27,197 nt of DNA from Bacteroidota bacterium. Its GTDB lineage: Bacteria; Bacteroidota; Bacteroidia; Bacteroidales; VadinHA17. This document shows positions 23,615 through 27,197 of the stretch, piece by piece. Both the position numbers and the translations under genes were made by a program. The notes under the pieces are model-generated. The model made no database searches. It was given only the letters and a program-made list of their open reading frames with translations, and was not told the origin of the DNA. Each line of letters opens with the position of its first letter. The first letter of the stretch is position 1. Location: NCBI GenBank assembly GCA_023430725.1, contig JAEYZD010000071.1:1-27197 (forward strand), read 5' to 3'.

Positions 23615-23659
23615 GATACTATTGGCAGGGCTCTTCAGTTATAAGAGTATAAAGCATAT

Positions 23660-26317
23660 TTGTTGAGATTACGGCATAGGGAATACGCTGCAGCGGTGAC
23701 CCTCGCGGTTGCCCTGGTTCTGGCCGGTTGTTCCGTTGAAAAGAACACCGGCGCGAGCCGTTTCTACAACTCGCTGATATCCAAATACAACAGCTGGTTC
23801 CACGGGAATGAGGCATACAAAACCGGAGTGCAAAAGGTCAGGGACTCGCACCGTGATGACTACACCGATCTCCTGCCGGTATTCGAATACTCCGCCGAGG
23901 AGTCGGCCCGGGCTGCCTCATCCGATATGGAACGTGCCATACAGAAGGCCTCCAAGGTCATAGCGCTCCACTCAATTACCGCACGGCCCGAGGAAAAGGA
24001 TCGCCGGAGCAGTACTGACAGGAGCGCGGAGTTCTACAACAGGAGGGAGTACAATGAATGGGTTGACGACTCCTATATGCTGATGGCCAAGGCGCAGTTC
24101 TACCAGAAGAATTTCATGGCTGCCCGCTCATCCTTCTCCTTCGCCACCAACATAGCCACAGATCCGGAACTCACAACCGAGGCCAGGATCTGGATGACGC
24201 GCATACAGGCCGAGGAAGGCAACCTGACCGAGGCATCGCGGCAGTTGCAGGAGATGCCTGACCCGGAGAGCCTCTCCCGGTCGCTGAAGACAATGTATTA
24301 CTCCACACAGGCTGACATCGCCCTGCGCCAGAAGAGATACGGTGATGCGGTTGTCCCCCTGACCCGTGCAATAGAAAACAGCAGAAACAACGAGACCAGC
24401 GTACGCTGGACATACCTTCTCGCACAGGTGTGCAAGTCTGCCGGAGACAATGCTCTTTCAACAAAATACTTCACGAAGGTGCTTAAGATGAATCCGCCGT
24501 ATGAACTCGAGTTCAACGCGGGTATCAACCTTGCAGGCGTAACTGATATCAGCCACGGCGATGCCGATGACCTGATGAAATCGCTCCGCAAGATGCTTCG
24601 TGACTCCAAGAACAAGGATTACCTTGACCAGATCTACTTCGCCCTTGGCGAGCTGGAGCAGCGGATGGGAAACACCGAAGAGGCCCTTAAACTATGGTCG
24701 CAGGCCGCAGCAAGCAGCACGGTCAACACGCGTCAGAAGGCCCGTTCATACCTCGCCCTTGCAGGGCATTACTACGGTCAGCCTGATTACATGAAGGCCT
24801 GGCTCTATTATGACAGCGCCTCCTATATCATAGACAACCGTTTTCCCGGTTATGACCTCATCAGCCGGAGAGTCACGGATCTTGGAGAGTATGCCGGCTT
24901 TCATACAGTGGTTGTCACGGAAGACAGCCTCCGCAGGGTGGCGCAGATGAGCGTCGCCGAACGTGACGCACTGATAGCAGGAGTGATCCGGTCGGTGGAG
25001 GAGGAACTGACAAAAGCCCGCACCGGCGATGGCGGCGACAGGTACAACATGGGCCAGTATTACGAGAACGAACAGCGCTACCGCGGAGCCATCTCTGCAG
25101 AGGGCGGATGGTACTTCTACAACCAGTCGGCACTCACCTTCGGCCGTACAGAATTCAGGCGACGGTGGGGCGACAGGCGGCTCGAGGATAACTGGCGCAG
25201 GGCGAACAAGGCCCGTGCGGCATTCGGCGGCCCTCAGAATGAGAATGAAGGAGAGACCGAAAAGAGCGACAGCGCCGGGGTGGCCCCCGAACGAACAAAA
25301 GAATACTATCTGCGGAACCTGCCACTGACCGACTCGCTCATGGCCGTGTCGGTCAGACGCAGCGCCGAGGCACTCCTTGGCGAAGGCAAGATACTGGCAT
25401 CACGGCTCAATGACACACTGGCAGCTGCCTCTGTGCTAAGTGATGCGGCCAGACCCGGCCATGATGACAACATAAGGGCTGAAGCACTGTATGAACTTTA
25501 CCGCCTGCTCCGCCTCAGTGACCCGCCTGCGGCTGAACGTCGGAGGGCTGAACTGCTTGCATCATTTCCTCAGTCAGAATACGCACTGATCCTCTCAGAC
25601 CCCGATTATGTGAACAAGCACCGCGAGATGGAAACCCGTGCCTCCAAGAGCTACGAGGCGGCCTATGCGGCTTTTGATGAAGGAAGATATGCGGAGGCTG
25701 AAGCAATGAGCACGGAAGCCATGAGACTGTATCCCGAGGACCTGCTGATACCTAAGTTCATGCTGCTCGATGCCATGTCTGCCGGTGCCCTCAGGGGAGA
25801 AATAGCATATAAGGAAAAGCTTGATTCGCTGGTGGCAAAATACCCCGCCACGGACGAAGGCAGGCGCGCCGCAGAAATCATCGATTTCCTACGAAAGGCA
25901 AAACCGGAAATAAGGATAGCTGAAGACATACGCATCGCGGAGGAGATATACCACCCGGACACCCTCCAGCCCCATTTCGTGATTATAATCGCCTCCAACA
26001 CCAAGGCAAACATGAACCAGATAGTGTTCGATGTGATAAACTACAACCTCGATAACTTCTCCGACAAGAGCTACCGTACGGAGGGAGCGGCTGTTGATGC
26101 CGGTTACCTCCTCATAACCACCGGACCCTTTGAAAATGCTGCTGCCGCCGCCGCATGGCTGAAGACATTCAACCCTGAACAGACAATCAGGGAAGCAGCC
26201 GCAGCAGGACTGACCCTTTACCTTATCAGCCGCGACAACCTGCAGAAATTCAGGGAAGACAAGAATATCGACAGATATGCTATCTTTCACTCGAATGAAT
26301 ATGCAAATCTGCGGTAA
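23660..26317 (+). CDS. porW: Type IX secretion lipoprotein PorW/SprE (TPR protein)
   Basis: Outer-membrane lipoprotein of 885 residues. A signal sequence ends at VLAGC, lipidating C24, followed by SVEKNTGASRFYNSLISKYN, typical of PorW/SprE. Many tetratricopeptide-like helical pairs span roughly 140-400 and 600-730. The central block YYENEQRYRGAISAEGGWYFYNQS through TFGRTEFRRRWGDRRLEDNWRR is the strongest family signature. The C-terminus (about 770-885) looks SPOR-like (ITTGPFENAAAAAAWLKTF). In Porphyromonas and Flavobacterium, PorW/SprE is needed for type IX secretion and gliding and connects regulation with the trans-envelope core. Translation starts at one of two adjacent TTG codons (23660 or 23663); no ATG fits. 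porX follows after 15 nt. Confidence 0.93.
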   Translation: MLRLRHREYAAAVTLAVALVLAGCSVEKNTGASRFYNSLISKYNSWFHGNEAYKTGVQKVRDSHRDDYTDLLPVFEYSAEESARAASSDMERAIQKASKVIALHSITARPEEKDRRSSTDRSAEFYNRREYNEWVDDSYMLMAKAQFYQKNFMAARSSFSFATNIATDPELTTEARIWMTRIQAEEGNLTEASRQLQEMPDPESLSRSLKTMYYSTQADIALRQKRYGDAVVPLTRAIENSRNNETSVRWTYLLAQVCKSAGDNALSTKYFTKVLKMNPPYELEFNAGINLAGVTDISHGDADDLMKSLRKMLRDSKNKDYLDQIYFALGELEQRMGNTEEALKLWSQAAASSTVNTRQKARSYLALAGHYYGQPDYMKAWLYYDSASYIIDNRFPGYDLISRRVTDLGEYAGFHTVVVTEDSLRRVAQMSVAERDALIAGVIRSVEEELTKARTGDGGDRYNMGQYYENEQRYRGAISAEGGWYFYNQSALTFGRTEFRRRWGDRRLEDNWRRANKARAAFGGPQNENEGETEKSDSAGVAPERTKEYYLRNLPLTDSLMAVSVRRSAEALLGEGKILASRLNDTLAAASVLSDAARPGHDDNIRAEALYELYRLLRLSDPPAAERRRAELLASFPQSEYALILSDPDYVNKHREMETRASKSYEAAYAAFDEGRYAEAEAMSTEAMRLYPEDLLIPKFMLLDAMSAGALRGEIAYKEKLDSLVAKYPATDEGRRAAEIIDFLRKAKPEIRIAEDIRIAEEIYHPDTLQPHFVIIIASNTKANMNQIVFDVINYNLDNFSDKSYRTEGAAVDAGYLLITTGPFENAAAAAAWLKTFNPEQTIREAAAAGLTLYLISRDNLQKFREDKNIDRYAIFHSNEYANLR

Positions 26318-26332
26318 CGATAAGGGCTGCCA

Positions 26333-27197
26333 ATGAGACAGATACGAATTCTTTGGGTTGATGATGAGATAGGAGTTCTCAGGTCTCATATCCTATATCT
26401 GGGTGAAAAGGGATTTGAGACCGATACCTGCCAGTCAGGTAACGATGCCATTAACATGGTAAAGGAAAAACCCTATGACATCATCTTCCTCGATGAGCAC
26501 ATGCCCGGTCTGAGCGGCATCGAGACCCTGCGCCGGATAAAGGCTGTCAGGCCCTCCATCCCGGTGGTGATGATCACCAAGAGCGAGGAAGAGGATATAA
26601 TGGATGCTGCAATAGGCTCACAGATAGCTGATTACCTTATCAAGCCCGTCAAGCCGCAGCAGATACTGATGACCCTCAAGCGTATCCTGAACATAGAAGA
26701 GATTGTTACAAGGCAGACCACAACGGTGTTCCGCGAGGAGTTCAGCACCCTCTCAGGGATGATCTCAACGGCATCGACATATGAGGAGTGGTGCGAGCTC
26801 TACCGTCGTCTCACCTTCTGGCAGGGCGAGCTGATCAGGTCATCCGACACCGGGATGCGTGACGTGCTTCGGATGCAGGAGTCTGACGCCAACAGGGCAT
26901 TTGCAAAGTATATCTCGAACAATTACATGCGGTGGATCTCAACCGATGCCGCTGACAGGCCCCTCATCTCCCCCGCGGTCATGACCAAGAGGATCTTCCC
27001 TATGATCAGCAAGGGATCGCCCCTGTTCTTCATCATTGTTGACAACATGCGCCTCGACCAGTGGCAGACTATTGCAGGAGACCTGAGGCAGATAATGCGA
27101 ACCGTTGATGAGGAGCTCTATCTGAGCATATTGCCCACCACCACCCAGTACTCCCGCAACTCCCTCTTCGCCGGCCTCATGCCAGCCTCCATAGGTG
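26333..27197 (+). CDS. porX: PorX, response regulator with PglZ domain (3' end beyond window)
   Basis: The visible 288 residues carry a receiver domain with D10/D11, phospho-acceptor D54 (IFLDEHMPG), T82 and K104 (YLIKPVKP). A helical middle region (about 125-215) follows. The start of a PglZ alkaline-phosphatase-like domain reads FFIIVDNMRLDQW (232-244) with metal-ligand Asp residues, then LPTTTQYSRNSLFAG with the Thr expected as the nucleophile. In studied species PorX acts with the kinase PorY to control type IX secretion genes, and its PglZ domain has phosphodiesterase activity on oligonucleotides. It starts 15 nt after porW, so secretion component and regulator share an operon. The rest of the PglZ domain is outside the window. 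Confidence 0.95.
   Translation, partial: MRQIRILWVDDEIGVLRSHILYLGEKGFETDTCQSGNDAINMVKEKPYDIIFLDEHMPGLSGIETLRRIKAVRPSIPVVMITKSEEEDIMDAAIGSQIADYLIKPVKPQQILMTLKRILNIEEIVTRQTTTVFREEFSTLSGMISTASTYEEWCELYRRLTFWQGELIRSSDTGMRDVLRMQESDANRAFAKYISNNYMRWISTDAADRPLISPAVMTKRIFPMISKGSPLFFIIVDNMRLDQWQTIAGDLRQIMRTVDEELYLSILPTTTQYSRNSLFAGLMPASIG

Overview
The window reads as a chromosomal fragment of a Bacteroidota bacterium, probably Bacteroidales-like; I cannot resolve it below phylum from the sequence alone. The support is: type IX secretion/gliding genes (gldH, porW/sprE, porX), an Oar-like TonB-dependent receptor with an N-terminal carboxypeptidase-regulatory domain, several matches to the Bacteroidota promoter -7 box TAnnTTTG, and the gene order holB-ricT-gldH. 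No rRNA, tRNA, CRISPR array, insertion sequence or prophage gene was recognised.

Layout. 1-2040 (-): adenosylcobalamin-dependent ribonucleotide reductase, cut by the window edge. 2254-5523 (-): Oar-like TonB-dependent receptor with its own terminator. 5782-7990 (+): a three-helix NarX/DesK-type histidine kinase, a 237-bp spacer made mostly of two 88-bp direct repeats, a NarL-type response regulator and a YraN-like protein. 8082-9290 (+): secreted C1-family (PepC-like) peptidase. 9292-12574 (-): a three-gene glycan operon (glycosyltransferase-like, FkbM methyltransferase, O-antigen ligase-like). It diverges from 12639-14688 (+), two tandem Stealth-family sugar-phosphate transferases. 14696-17486 (-): pgk, a small lipoprotein and a LuxE-like acyl-protein synthetase, tightly packed. 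17605-18102 (+): thiol peroxidase. 18240-22114 (+): holB, ricT, gldH, trmB and an alkyltransferase-like gene. 22306-23406 (+): Mrp/ApbC ATPase. 23660-27197 (+): porW/sprE and the start of porX.

Functionally, three themes stand out: surface glycan assembly (9.3-14.7 kb), type IX secretion and its regulation (gldH, porW, porX), and housekeeping (pgk, holB, trmB, ricT, mrp, RNR). The glycan genes could build a surface polysaccharide containing phosphodiester links, but that is inference from Stealth-family chemistry.

The most unusual signal is non-coding. A family of small hairpins has a 6-7 bp stem of variable sequence, a GTA (once GCA) triloop and a constant 3' tail ending GAATTGTA. It occurs six times at two loci 15 kb apart, always as pairs with loops 49-50 nt apart. 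In both places the last tail ends 7-11 nt before a start codon. Stem sequences change while pairing is kept, which argues for selection on structure. I do not recall a published name for this element.
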